Position numbers and translations under genes: made by a program. Shown here one piece after another: positions 17,022-29,648 of a stretch of DNA of 64,000 nucleotides. The stretch spans positions 372,001 through 436,000 of the forward strand of contig NZ_FNAG01000001.1 in assembly GCF_900101825.1 (NCBI RefSeq), written 5' to 3'. Every line of letters starts with the position of its first letter. Position 1 is the first letter of the stretch. Source of the DNA: Aquimonas voraii. GTDB taxonomy: Bacteria; Pseudomonadota; Gammaproteobacteria; Xanthomonadales; Xanthomonadaceae. Under the pieces are notes generated by a model that saw nothing but the letters and a program-made list of their open reading frames with translations, ran no database searches and was not told the origin of the DNA.

Positions 17022-17696
17022 CTACACGAGGCCCATCTTCGCGGCCTCCAGCGTGGCTTCGGCGCGCGAATTGACCCGAAGCTTGCGGTAGATGTCCTTC
17101 ACGTAACCCGAGGTGGTGTGGGGCGACAGCCCCAGTGCGGCTGCAGTCTGCTGCACCGTGTAGCCCTTGGCGATGAGCTGCAGCACCTCGGCCTCGCGGG
17201 CAGTAAGCGCTTCCGAGGCAGTCGTGTTCGCCGGGGTCTCCGGCCGCTGGAACTGCCGCAGCAGTCGGCGAGCGATGCTGGGCGAAAGCGGCGGTTGGCC
17301 GTCGAGAATGCCACGCAGCATGCGCGCGAGTTCGCGTGCGGGCAGGTCCTTCAGCACATAGCCCTGGGCGCCCGCGCGCAGCGCCGGAAACACATGGGCA
17401 TCGTCATCGAACACGGTGCTGACCACGCACAGCGTGGCCGCACCGCTGCGCTGCAGACTTTCGATGATGCGCGTGCCGTTGCCATCGGGCAGCCCCAGAT
17501 CGATCAGCGCAAGCGCGGGCGGCGCCGGCAGGCGAGCAAGCACGCGGTTGGCCTCGGCGATATCGCCGGCCTCATGGATGTCGATGCCCGCGAACGCTTC
17601 GCTCAGGGCAGCGCGCAACCACGCCCGCGCGGGCGCGAGGTCATCGACCAGCAGCGCGCTGCGCGGCGATGTCGAACCGGGTTCCTGCACGCTCAT
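17022..17696 (-). CDS. NarL/FixJ-type response regulator (REC + LuxR HTH)
   Basis: 224 aa. The receiver domain has the acidic pair D18-D19, phospho-acceptor D66 (ALIDLGLPDGNG) and K116 (YVLKDL). The C-terminal LuxR-type helix-turn-helix covers about residues 163-217 (LTAREAEVLQLIAKGYT...YVKDIYRKL). It is a DNA-binding transcription regulator, the likely phosphorylation target of the histidine kinase encoded just upstream, whose stop it overlaps by 4 bp (ATGA). It is the last gene of a kinase-kinase-regulator operon; targets are unknown. Confidence 0.92.
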   Translation of the reverse strand: MSVQEPGSTSPRSALLVDDLAPARAWLRAALSEAFAGIDIHEAGDIAEANRVLARLPAPPALALIDLGLPDGNGTRIIESLQRSGAATLCVVSTVFDDDAHVFPALRAGAQGYVLKDLPARELARMLRGILDGQPPLSPSIARRLLRQFQRPETPANTTASEALTAREAEVLQLIAKGYTVQQTAAALGLSPHTTSGYVKDIYRKLRVNSRAEATLEAAKMGLV

Positions 17697-18418
17697 GGCC
17701 CGCCCTCGGGCAGCGGGAAGCGCAGCACGATCTTGGTTCCGCCCTGGGTGCCCGGTGTCCAGTCGATCTGGCCCTTCAGTTCGGCGGCGCGACTGCGCAT
17801 GCTGTCCATGCCGCGTCCTTCACGCAGGTCCGCGGGCGTGCCGAAGCCATCGTCGGTCACATCCAGCAGCAGATGTGCGCCGTCAGGGCGGGCCCGCAGG
17901 CGAAGGCGGCGCACCTTGGCATGACGTATCGCATTGCTGATGCCCTCGCGAACGATGCGATGCAGATGCAGCGCCTGACCGGAATCCAGCTGCGGGTCGG
18001 GCAAGCCGTCGGCCTGCTCCCAGACGAGTTCCGCTTCGACCGCCCACAGCCGCTGTCGCGCTTCTGCCTCGATGTCGGCAAGCACATCCGACAGCCTGCC
18101 CGGCTCGCCGCGCGAACGGCTGACGACGTCGCGCAGGTTCTGCAGCGCGGCGCGAGCCTGATCGGCATGCTCGGGGCTTGGCGCGGTGTAGATCATCTGC
18201 AGCAGATGCGAGCCGAGATCGTCGTGCAGATCACGATGAATGCGCTCCCGCTCTTCCAGGGCTGTCTGCTGGCGGACGCGCGCGCGCTCGGCCCGGGACT
18301 GTTCGGCGAACAGGGCCTGCTGGGCGGCAAGCCGCGCCAGGAGCCGCTGGCGCTCCCGCCACAGCCATCCACAGACGGCCAGGGCGATGAGTGCCAACGC
18401 AGAAAGCACCGCAGCCAC
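17693..18418 (-). CDS. Short HisKA_3-type sensor histidine kinase
   Basis: 241 aa from a GTG that directly follows the TGA of the upstream Ser/Thr kinase. One N-terminal transmembrane segment (residues 3-20), then a helical linker and no sensory domain. The HisKA_3 dimerisation site is ERERIHRDLHDDLG with phospho-His at about H65. The ATPase domain has the N box (EGISNAIRHA) and the G box DDGFGTPADLREGRGM. Lacking its own input domain, it may take its signal from the TPR-kinase encoded before it (inference). It should phosphorylate the LuxR-type regulator that follows. Confidence 0.9.
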   Translation of the reverse strand: MAAVLSALALIALAVCGWLWRERQRLLARLAAQQALFAEQSRAERARVRQQTALEERERIHRDLHDDLGSHLLQMIYTAPSPEHADQARAALQNLRDVVSRSRGEPGRLSDVLADIEAEARQRLWAVEAELVWEQADGLPDPQLDSGQALHLHRIVREGISNAIRHAKVRRLRLRARPDGAHLLLDVTDDGFGTPADLREGRGMDSMRSRAAELKGQIDWTPGTQGGTKIVLRFPLPEGGP

Positions 18419-20818
18419 TCAGCGCTCCCCGAGGATCGCTTCGTACTGGTTCAGGACCCGCTGCGTCCGCGGGTGATCTTCGCCCAAAGTCGCACGCAGG
18501 ACGGCCAGACTGGTCTCGAAGCCCTCGCGCGCTTCGATGAAGCGCCCGAGTTCGGCCATGCACTGCGCGCGGTTGCCCATGAACATCCCGGTGTAGACAT
18601 GCTCGGCGCCCAGCGACTGGCGTGCGCGTTCGACCAGGGTGTCGAAATGGCGCAGGGCTTGGTCCAGCTGCCGCGCATCCATGCGCAGCATGGCGAGATT
18701 GTTCAGCACGCCCAGCGCTTCCGGCGCCTCGAGTCGGCCCAGCGAGCGGTAGAGCTCGAGGGTCGCGGCATGCAGGTCGGCGGCCTCGTCGATCCGACCT
18801 TGCTTTTCCAGCGCCAGGGCAAGGGTGTCGCGGGCATTCAGCGCGAGACGGTGATCGGGTCCGAAGCGGTCGCTCAGGCCCTCCAGCGCGGAGCGTGCAA
18901 GGTCCTCGCTGCGCTTGGCCTCGCCCTGGTTGACCAGGGCGGTGGCCAGGTTCAATCCGCTGCTGAGGGTGGAGGGGTGGGTCTCGCCGAGCATGCGGCG
19001 TCGCGCCGTGTACACGTCCTCGAGATCAGCCAAGGCGCCTGTCTCGTCGCCCAAGCGGAACTTGAGCGTGGCGGCGAGGTTGCGGGCGTACAGCGTTTGC
19101 GGATGGTCTGCTCCGTAGCGCAGCAGATAGGCGCTGACCGAGGCGGCATTGACCTCGGCGGCTTCGGCGAAGCGTCCCAGCAGCTGCAGCACGGATGCCA
19201 GATCGTGGCGCAGGGCGAGAGTGATCCGGTGGCTGGCGCCGAGGCTCGTGTCGGCGCGCTGCAGCGCTGTCTGCAGGTCGGCAAGCGCGCTCTCGCGCTC
19301 CCCCTTTTCGATGCGGGCACGCAGGCGGATCTGTTCGATGTCCAGCTGCTGCTCGGCGGGTATCGCGTCGTCGAACTGCTTGAGCAGTGCCTCGGCTCGC
19401 GGATCGATGGCATCGAACTGGCCGCTGACGAGATCGGCATTGAGTCGCTGGATCGCAAGCCGCAGGCGGAGATCCGCCATCGTTTCGCCTTCGGGCAGCG
19501 CCAAAGCCGCTTCCAGCAGCTCCGCCGCGCGCTGGCCGTCGGACAGGCCCAGGTGGGCATCGGCCAGCGCGCCGAGCAGTCGGGCCCGGGTCACGACGGG
19601 CATGCTGGCATCGGCCTGCAGGGCCTCGCCTGCGCCGAACAGCAGTTCATTGACCCGCAACTCCCTGCCCAGGCTGCGCTCGGGGTCAGCGGACTGCAGC
19701 ATGCTGGTGAGGAAGTCGCCAATCGCCTGCGCCTCGGTGGCGCGCGCCTCGGCTTCGGCGCGGGCCTTGTTCTCGGACCACGCGAAGCGCAGCGAAACGG
19801 CAGTCGCCGCGACGAGCACACAGGCGATACCCGCCACAGCGATGCTCAGCGCGCGATGGCGCCGGGTGAAGCGGCCAATCAGATAGGCCGGTGTGGGCGC
19901 GCGTGCGCTGACGGGGCGGCTTTCCAGCACCGCGTGCAGATCGGCCGCGAGCGCATCGACGCTGGCATAGCGACGCCCTCGCTCGGGCGCGATCGCCTTC
20001 ATCACGACCTCGCCCAGGTCACCCTGCGCGTGTCGGCTCAGGGACGCCAGCGGCGGCGGATCGCCCGCGCGGACGATGTCGAGCGCCTCGAAAGCGGAGG
20101 CCGTGCGCAGACGCGGATAGGGCAGCTGGCCGCCGAGCAGTTCGTAGGCGATCACGCCCAGCGCGTAGACGTCGCCGCGCACGTCCACCGGTTCGCCGGC
20201 CAGCTGCTCCGGCGCCATGTAGGGCAGGGTGCCGAGGATCTGGCCGGCGACGGTCAGCGTCGGGTCACGGCTCTCCCCGGTTTGCAGGAGGCGGGCGATG
20301 CCGAAGTCGAGCACGCGCGTACTGCCGTCCGGCGCCACGAACACGTTCGAGGGTTTGAGATCGCGATGCAGCACGCCGCGGCCGTGGGCGTACTGCACGG
20401 CCGCGCAGATCGACAGCAGCACGCGCAGGAGCGTCTCGCGATCGGGCTGCGCACGCGCGACCCAGCGGGCGAGGTCCTCGCCGGGCACCAGCTCCATCGA
20501 CAGCCAGGGAAGTCCGCTGTGCACGTCGACGCCGGTGGCGTAGAGGCGAGCGATACCGGGATGCTCCAGCTGCGCCAGCAGCTCGATCTCGCGCGCGAAG
20601 CGCTCCAGCGCCGCGCGCGTCGGCAGGCCGGCGACCTTCAGCGCGACTTCGCGCAGCGGCGCGTGCTCCAGCGCGCGATAGACGCGGCCCATGCCGCCCT
20701 CGCCGAGCAGGCCGAGAATCCGAAACGGGCCGATACGCTCCGGCAGGCCGTGGGCGGCCTCCACGCCGGGCTCGGAGTCGAGTGCGCGTGTCGTCGGGTC
20801 TTCCGGTCCTGCCGTCAT
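18419..20818 (-). CDS. Membrane Ser/Thr protein kinase with TPR periplasmic/C-terminal region
   Basis: 799 aa. The Pkn2/PknB-type kinase domain covers residues 30-300: glycine loop GEGGMGRVY, Lys61, HRDLKPSN (151-158), DFG (171-173) and MAPEQL. A single transmembrane helix lies at about 323-346. The rest is alpha-helical with several TPR-like repeats (LNLATALVNQGE; LGVLNNLAMLRMD). All catalytic residues are present, so it should be active. The start at 20818 lies 24 bp after the HMG-CoA lyase gene. It is followed without a gap by a histidine kinase and then a response regulator. Confidence 0.92.
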   Translation of the reverse strand: MTAGPEDPTTRALDSEPGVEAAHGLPERIGPFRILGLLGEGGMGRVYRALEHAPLREVALKVAGLPTRAALERFAREIELLAQLEHPGIARLYATGVDVHSGLPWLSMELVPGEDLARWVARAQPDRETLLRVLLSICAAVQYAHGRGVLHRDLKPSNVFVAPDGSTRVLDFGIARLLQTGESRDPTLTVAGQILGTLPYMAPEQLAGEPVDVRGDVYALGVIAYELLGGQLPYPRLRTASAFEALDIVRAGDPPPLASLSRHAQGDLGEVVMKAIAPERGRRYASVDALAADLHAVLESRPVSARAPTPAYLIGRFTRRHRALSIAVAGIACVLVAATAVSLRFAWSENKARAEAEARATEAQAIGDFLTSMLQSADPERSLGRELRVNELLFGAGEALQADASMPVVTRARLLGALADAHLGLSDGQRAAELLEAALALPEGETMADLRLRLAIQRLNADLVSGQFDAIDPRAEALLKQFDDAIPAEQQLDIEQIRLRARIEKGERESALADLQTALQRADTSLGASHRITLALRHDLASVLQLLGRFAEAAEVNAASVSAYLLRYGADHPQTLYARNLAATLKFRLGDETGALADLEDVYTARRRMLGETHPSTLSSGLNLATALVNQGEAKRSEDLARSALEGLSDRFGPDHRLALNARDTLALALEKQGRIDEAADLHAATLELYRSLGRLEAPEALGVLNNLAMLRMDARQLDQALRHFDTLVERARQSLGAEHVYTGMFMGNRAQCMAELGRFIEAREGFETSLAVLRATLGEDHPRTQRVLNQYEAILGER

Positions 20819-20842
20819 CGCGTCCCCCGCGTGTGGTGTCGA

Positions 20843-21742
20843 TCAGCCGGCGCGGCTGGCGATCCGCGCCCGTCCCGCCTTGCTGCCGTTTGGACGACCC
20901 AGCGCCTCGGCCAGCCACTGGCCGGTCCCGGCGAGGCCATCGGCATCGACGCCGTGCGTGAAGCCCAGGCCTTCCAGCAGATAGAGCACGTCCTCGCTGG
21001 CGACATTGCCTGAAGCGCCCTTGGCGTAAGGGCAACCGCCGGCGCCGCTGACGGCTGAATCCACCACGCGCACACCGGCCTCAAGGCAGGCGGCGATGTT
21101 GGCGATGGCTTGCCCATAGGTGTCGTGGAAATGCACGGCGAGCGCGGACATCGGAACGACGCTGGCCACGGCTTCGAGCATCGCTCGCGCCTTCCGCGGC
21201 GTGCCGACGCCGATGGTGTCGCCCAGCGAGATCTCGTAGCAGCCCATCGCGTGCAGACGCTGCGCGACGCGCACGACCTCCGCCACCGGCACCTCGCCCT
21301 GGTAAGGGCAGCCGAGCACGGTCGAGACATAGCCGCGCACGGCGATGCCGTCGGCGCGGGCGGCCTCGATCACCGGCGCGAAGCGCTGCAGGCTCTCTTC
21401 GATGCCGGCGTTGATGTTCTTCTGCGAGAAGGCTTCCGAGGCCGCGCCAAACACCGCGATCTCTTCGACGCCGACCGCCTTGGCGCGCTCATAGCCCTGC
21501 AGGTTCGGCACCAGCACCGGATAGCGCACGCCGGGCCGGCGCGCGATCGCGCTGAACACCTCGGCGGCATCGGCCAGCTGCGGCACCCACTTCGGGCTGA
21601 CGAAGCTGGTGGCTTCGACCGTCTGCAGGCCGGTGGCGGCCAGGCGCTCGATCAGCTCGATCTTGAGTGCGGCCGGCAGCAGGGTCTTCTCGTTCTGCAG
21701 GCCATCGCGCGGGCCGACTTCGACGATGCGTACGTGGTCCAT
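20843..21742 (-). CDS. Hydroxymethylglutaryl-CoA lyase
   Basis: 299 aa, full length. It starts VRIVEVGPRDGLQNE, which holds the catalytic Arg-Asp pair, and carries HFHDTYGQAIAN (metal His residues) and the active-site signature GAGGCPYAKGASGNVASEDV with the essential Cys. It cleaves HMG-CoA into acetoacetate and acetyl-CoA, the last step of leucine catabolism; in the liu/mvaB system the gene is called liuE or mvaB. It shares an operon with the methylcrotonyl-CoA carboxylase alpha subunit, but a lipoprotein gene stands between them. Confidence 0.94.
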   Translation of the reverse strand: MDHVRIVEVGPRDGLQNEKTLLPAALKIELIERLAATGLQTVEATSFVSPKWVPQLADAAEVFSAIARRPGVRYPVLVPNLQGYERAKAVGVEEIAVFGAASEAFSQKNINAGIEESLQRFAPVIEAARADGIAVRGYVSTVLGCPYQGEVPVAEVVRVAQRLHAMGCYEISLGDTIGVGTPRKARAMLEAVASVVPMSALAVHFHDTYGQAIANIAACLEAGVRVVDSAVSGAGGCPYAKGASGNVASEDVLYLLEGLGFTHGVDADGLAGTGQWLAEALGRPNGSKAGRARIASRAG

Positions 21743-21757
21743 GGATGTTCCTTGGTG

Positions 21758-22380
21758 TCAGCGCCGCGCGCGCATCAGTTCGGCTTCGATCTCGGCCAGC
21801 GTGCGCCGACTGCGCTCCAGCACGATGGAGGCCTTGCGCTCGAACAGGCCGGGGGTGTCGACGATGCGCAGCATGTCTTCGCGGGTGCCGCGCACGTAGA
21901 CGTGCAGCTCGTTGAGCGTGGACGAGACCGTGCCTTCGAGGACGCCGTCGATGATCATCCGTGCGGCGGCGCGGTCGTCGACCTTGTGGATCTCGAGCTT
22001 CGCGCCGCGCAGGCGGTAGCGGGCGATGAAGAAGTTGCGCGTCGGCACCGGCGTGACGCCGTGCACGGGCGGCAGGCTCACCAGATCCTGCAGGGCGGCA
22101 TCCGCCACCACCACGTAGCGCTGGCCGCGGTGCTCGACGTAGTTCAGCGGAACCGGCGCCTGCCGCAGGGGGCCGCCGTCTTCGAGCTGGGAGAGCAGAA
22201 AGCTGCGGCACTGATCGTCAACCAGAAGCCCGGCGACCTGGCTGTCTTCGGAACGGTCCAGCCACACGCCTTTCCACGCTTCATCGCAGCGCTGAATGCG
22301 CTCGCCCGGCGGCGACTCGAAGCGGGTCTCGACGCAGCCCGCGAGCATCAGCGCACACAGCGCGAGCAGCAGCGGGCGCA

Positions 22381-22381
<1 letters not shown>
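21758..22381 (-). CDS. Lipoprotein of unknown function within the leucine catabolism operon
   Basis: 207 aa from the ATG at 22381, which overlaps the mccA stop as TGATG; a GTG one codon upstream is possible. A signal peptide and the lipobox LAGC predict lipidation at Cys, and the following residues VETRF contain no Asp at +2, so outer-membrane sorting is likely. The rest has no family I recognise; it contains YVEHRGQRYVVVADAAL and a charged C-terminal helix. It has 1-bp coupling to mccA and a 15-bp gap to HMG-CoA lyase, so it is co-expressed, but no metabolic role can be inferred. Confidence 0.75.
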
Positions 22382-24387
<2,006 letters not shown>

Positions 24388-24502
24388 GCGGGAGCGTCTC
24401 GCACGGCCCGCGGGGCTGGGGGCCGCTTCAAGGCCCGCTAGTTTCGGGGATTCGCCCGCGCTTGGCTATGTGTCGCAGGGCGGTGGCGCAGGCCTGCGGA
24501 GA

Positions 24503-25453
24503 CTACAGCCCGCTCAGCGCACGCAGCTCGGTGCAGGGCTGGCCGCGCTCCCACAGTTCGTCGAATTCGTTCTGCAGCTGGCGACGGCGGCCTTCCGCCT
24601 GCAGGCTGGCGCTGCCCTCGAAGCGGCTGGCCAGCGGGCGCAGGAAGAAGCCGCCGGCATCGTTCAGCAGCAGGGCCATCGGGTTCTGCTGGTCGATGGG
24701 CTCGCTGACCTGGCGAACGTGGATGAGGCTGGTCAAGCGCTGCATCAGCGGCAGCCAGGGGTGCTGGGCGCGCTGCAGGCTGGCAGGTTCCTGCAGCAGC
24801 AGGCGCACCTCGACGCCGCGGCCGCGGGCCAGCAGCTGGCGCAGGGCTTCGACCGCTTCCGGCGTGCCCAGCAGCACCGGGTCGAGGTCGCGGGCGAACA
24901 CGCACAGCCGGTGCCGAGCGCGCCGCACGAGCTGCAGGCTGATTTCGCGGGCCTCGTGCTCGCTGTCGATGGTGAGCAGTTCGGGGCCGGCGCTGCGCGG
25001 GATTTCGTCTTCGCTCAAGCCACGCCGCATGTGCACATGCTCGATGCCGGCCTCGAAGAAGTGCTCGCCGTAGGCTTCGAAACCGTGGCGCGCGTAGAAC
25101 TCACGCGCATGCACCTGCGAGTGCAGCTCGACCTGCTGAAGGCCGCGCGCGCGGGCGATCTCGACCAGGCGCTCCAGCATCACCCCGCCGACGCCGCGCC
25201 CGCGCCACGCCTCGAGCACGGCCATGCGGCCGATGCGGCCGTCCGGCATCAGCCGGCCGGTGCCAATCGCCTCGCCCTCGGCGCTGCGCGCGAGCACGTG
25301 TTGGCACAGCGGATCGAGCGCGTCGAGTTCGATGTCCAGCGGAACGTTCTGGCCACGCACGAAGACCTCCTCGCGGATCGCGCGCAGGCTGTCGAAATCG
25401 CGGCGGTAGTCGGCGGGCTCGACGGTGAAGCCTTCGGGAATGGCTGCGCTCAT
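24503..25453 (-). CDS. GNAT acetyltransferase fused to a PLD-like C-terminal domain
   Basis: 316 aa. Residues 1-155 are an ElaA-like GNAT domain: IREEVFVRGQNVP at the start, the acetyl-CoA loop GRIGRMAVLEAWRGRGVGG, and the end QVHAREFYARHGF. Residues 165-316 resemble the degenerate phospholipase-D-like domain seen in similar fusions (LVRRARHRLCVFARDLDP; EVRLLLQEPASL), but I see no HKD catalytic motif. The fused domain probably binds rather than cleaves a ligand (inference). The substrate is unknown. It lies alone between roxA and mccA. Confidence 0.75.
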   Translation of the reverse strand: MSAAIPEGFTVEPADYRRDFDSLRAIREEVFVRGQNVPLDIELDALDPLCQHVLARSAEGEAIGTGRLMPDGRIGRMAVLEAWRGRGVGGVMLERLVEIARARGLQQVELHSQVHAREFYARHGFEAYGEHFFEAGIEHVHMRRGLSEDEIPRSAGPELLTIDSEHEAREISLQLVRRARHRLCVFARDLDPVLLGTPEAVEALRQLLARGRGVEVRLLLQEPASLQRAQHPWLPLMQRLTSLIHVRQVSEPIDQQNPMALLLNDAGGFFLRPLASRFEGSASLQAEGRRRQLQNEFDELWERGQPCTELRALSGL

Positions 25454-25501
25454 GCGGAACTCGCGGAAGGAATCGGCTGGAAGGGCAGCGGCATGGGGCG
25501 C

Positions 25502-26728
25502 TCAGCGCGCGCGCGGCTTGCGCGCCGGCTGCAGGATCAGATGCCCGGCCTGCAGCAGCGCCCAGGCGCTGTCGCGGTCCTGCGGCTTGAGGGCGTTCCA
25601 GTCGGCGCCGACCAGCGCATCGCCCCGCGCCAGGCGCTTGGCGCCCGCCAGGCTGCAGGGATAGGCCTCGCCGTGCACGAACAGCAGCGCAGCGCGGCCC
25701 TGTCGCGCCCAGGCGCTACGGCTGAAGGGATGCCAGCCGAGCTGACCGCCGGCCGCGAGCGTGTCGTCAAGCTTGCTGCGGCTGGGCAGGCGCGGGCCGG
25801 GCTGCGGCGTGCCGGCGTTGCGGTAGGCGGTGATGAAGCGCCCGAACCAGCGGCCCAGCGCTTCGTCGTCCATCGCCAGCAGCGGGGCCAGCGCGTCGCG
25901 CACGCGGGCCAGCGCCTGGGCGTCGATCTCGGCACAGTCGCTGGCCGGGCTCAGGTCCGGATCGACATAGCGCAGCTCTTCGGTGAGCTGGGCGCCCAGC
26001 TCGTCCGCGAGATCGGTGACCAGCTCGTTGACGGACGGTGCGCGCATGCCCAGCGACAGGGTCAGGCAGGGCGTTTCGGCGACACCGTGGTGGGGTACGC
26101 CGGGCGGCAGGTAGAGCACGTCGCCGGGGCCGAGCACCCAGTCGTGGCTGGGCGTGAACTGCTGCAGCAGGCGCAGCTGCGCGCCCTCGCGGAAGGTCTT
26201 GGGTGCTGCAGGATCAACGTCGATCTGCCAGCGCCGCTCGCCCAGGCCCTGCATCAGAAACACGTCGTACTGGTCGACGTGCGGGCCGACCGAGCCTCCC
26301 GGCACCGCATAGCTGATCATGATGTCGTCGATGCGCCAGCGCGGCAGGAAGCCGTAGTGCTGCTTCAGCGCCGCGACATCGGCGTCCCACTTGTCGACGT
26401 CCTGCACCAGCAGGGTCCAGTCGCGCTCGCCGAGACTCGCGAAGCGTTCCTCGGGAAGCGGGCCGGTCTCCAGCGCGTACTGGTCCTTGCGGCGGTCGTG
26501 CAGGACCAGACGCGACAGCGCGCCGTCTTCGCAGGCGAGGCCGGCCAGATCCTCGGGCGTGATCGGACAGGCCAGATCGGCGAAGGCGCCGCGGATCAGC
26601 AGGGGGCGCTTCTGCCAGTAGTCGCGCAGGAAGGCCGCCGGGGCCATGCCGAGGCGCTGCTTGGCGCTGGCCTGCACTTCGATCGGCAGGGTCGACGCAC
26701 TGGCGCGCTTGCGGGGAGCGATCGCCAT
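25502..26728 (-). CDS. roxA: RoxA/YcfD-type JmjC ribosomal protein L16 arginine hydroxylase
   Basis: 408 aa. The JmjC/cupin iron site is HVD (H150, D152, in VGPHVDQYDVFLMQG) with the distal His in LPPGVPHHGVA (H213 or H214). The start AAFLRDYWQKRPLLIRGAF is the family opening, and a winged-helix C-terminal region follows. In E. coli this 2-oxoglutarate/Fe(II) oxygenase hydroxylates Arg81 of ribosomal protein L16. It lies one base after the purB stop, a pairing common in gammaproteobacteria, so co-expression with purB is near certain. Confidence 0.93.
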   Translation of the reverse strand: MAIAPRKRASASTLPIEVQASAKQRLGMAPAAFLRDYWQKRPLLIRGAFADLACPITPEDLAGLACEDGALSRLVLHDRRKDQYALETGPLPEERFASLGERDWTLLVQDVDKWDADVAALKQHYGFLPRWRIDDIMISYAVPGGSVGPHVDQYDVFLMQGLGERRWQIDVDPAAPKTFREGAQLRLLQQFTPSHDWVLGPGDVLYLPPGVPHHGVAETPCLTLSLGMRAPSVNELVTDLADELGAQLTEELRYVDPDLSPASDCAEIDAQALARVRDALAPLLAMDDEALGRWFGRFITAYRNAGTPQPGPRLPSRSKLDDTLAAGGQLGWHPFSRSAWARQGRAALLFVHGEAYPCSLAGAKRLARGDALVGADWNALKPQDRDSAWALLQAGHLILQPARKPRAR

Positions 26729-26729
26729 C

Positions 26730-28142
<1,413 letters not shown>

Positions 28143-28220
28143 CGCTGCATGGCCCTCCGCGTCGGCTTCGCTGTCCCGCGCGGGCGTAGGATCGGGGCTT
28201 TCCCGTACCGGAGAACCGCC

Positions 28221-29621
28221 ATGGCCAAGCCCCGGATCGAACGCGACAGCCTCGGAGAGCTCGCAGTCCCCGCCGAGGCCCTGTGGGGCGCGCAGACCCA
28301 GCGCGCGGTGCAGAACTTCCCGATTTCGGGCCAGCGCATGCCGGCGGGCTTCATTCGCGCGCTGGCGCTGATCAAGTCGGCCGCGGCGCGCGCCAACGCC
28401 GATCTCGGCCTGCTTGAAGCCAAGCTCGCCGAGGCAATCGGAGTGGCCGCGGCCGAAGTCGCCGAGGGTCGGCATGCCGCGCAGTTTCCGGTCGACGTGT
28501 TCCAGACCGGCTCCGGCACCAGCAGCAACATGAATATCAACGAGGTGCTGGCGGCGCTGGCGAAGAAGCGCCTGCGCAAGCCGGTCTCGCCGAACGACCA
28601 CGTCAACATGGCGCAGAGCTCGAACGACGTGGTGCCCAGCGCCATCCAGGTGGCCGCGTCGCTGGCCCTGCGCGAGCAGCTGCTGCCGGCGCTGAAAGCG
28701 TTGAAGAAGACGATCGGCAAGCGCGCCGAGGCGCTGGCGGACGTGCCCAAGACCGGGCGCACCCACCTGATGGACGCGATGCCGCTGACCTTCGGCCAGG
28801 AGCTCGGCGCCTGGGCCGCGCAGCTCACCGGCGCGCGCGAGCGCATCGAGCAGGAGGCCGAGCGCCTGCGCTTCCTGCCGCTGTCGGGCACGGCGATCGG
28901 CACCGGCATCAATGCGCATCCGCAGTTCGGCAAGCGCGCCTGCCGCGCCCTGCAGGCGCTGGCGGGCATCAAGTTCCGCCCCGCCGAGAATCTGTTCGCC
29001 GGCATCGCCGGACAGGACGCGGCGCTTGGGCTGTCGGCGCAGCTGAACGGGCTGGCGGCGATCCTGATGAAGATCGCCAATGACCTGCGCTGGATGAACT
29101 CAGGTCCCTTGGCGGGCTTGGGCGAGATCGAGCTGCCGACCCTGCAGCCCGGCAGCTCGATCATGCCGGGCAAGGTGAATCCGGTGATTCCCGAAGCCGT
29201 GGCCATGGTCTGCGCGCAGGCGATGGGCGCACACGTCACGGTGACGATCGCCGCGCAGAGCGGCAACTTTCAGCTGAACGTGATGCTGCCGCTGATCGCG
29301 CACCACCTGCTGCAGTCGATCGAGCTGCTGGCGAACGCCATGCGCCTGCTGGGCGAGCGCGCGATCGCAGGCTTCCGCGTGCGCGCGGATCGGATTGATG
29401 ACGCGCTGGCGCGCAACCCGATCTTGGTGACCGCGCTGAATCCGGTGATCGGCTATGCCAAGGGGGCGGAGATCGCGAAGCGGGCCTATGCCGAAGGCCG
29501 GCCGCTGATCGACGTCGCCGAGGAGGTGAGCGGTCTGCCGCGCGCGCAGCTGGTCGAGCTGCTTGACCCGCGCGCGCTGACCCGCGGCGGCGTGCAGGGT
29601 GGGGGCGCGGCCGGCGGCTGA
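28221..29621 (+). CDS. fumC: Class II fumarate hydratase
   Basis: 466 aa from ATG 28221, with GGAG at 28210-28213; longer open frames upstream cross the purB promoter and are rejected. MAKPRIERDSLGELAVP is the usual start, FQTGSGTSSNMNINEV is the first active-site block and GSSIMPGKVNP (about residues 311-321) the superfamily signature. This oxygen-stable, iron-free fumarase interconverts fumarate and malate in the TCA cycle. It is divergent from purB and convergent with the diguanylate cyclase gene. Confidence 0.96.
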   Translation: MAKPRIERDSLGELAVPAEALWGAQTQRAVQNFPISGQRMPAGFIRALALIKSAAARANADLGLLEAKLAEAIGVAAAEVAEGRHAAQFPVDVFQTGSGTSSNMNINEVLAALAKKRLRKPVSPNDHVNMAQSSNDVVPSAIQVAASLALREQLLPALKALKKTIGKRAEALADVPKTGRTHLMDAMPLTFGQELGAWAAQLTGARERIEQEAERLRFLPLSGTAIGTGINAHPQFGKRACRALQALAGIKFRPAENLFAGIAGQDAALGLSAQLNGLAAILMKIANDLRWMNSGPLAGLGEIELPTLQPGSSIMPGKVNPVIPEAVAMVCAQAMGAHVTVTIAAQSGNFQLNVMLPLIAHHLLQSIELLANAMRLLGERAIAGFRVRADRIDDALARNPILVTALNPVIGYAKGAEIAKRAYAEGRPLIDVAEEVSGLPRAQLVELLDPRALTRGGVQGGGAAGG

Positions 29622-29648
29622 TACACCGGACGCTCCCTCCAAGCGCGG

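Noticed and set aside
16732..20818. Genomic island inserted at the tRNA-Arg gene
   Set aside because: No integrase, direct repeat of the tRNA 3' end, or composition change was visible. The tRNA has its own terminator, and the next genes are on the other strand.
17669..21013. Very long open frame (over 1,100 codons) on the plus strand
   Set aside because: It lies antisense to the response regulator, histidine kinase, Ser/Thr kinase and part of HMG-CoA lyase, all with clear motifs. It has repetitive Gln/Ala/Arg-rich sequence and no domains; an artefact of high GC at third positions.
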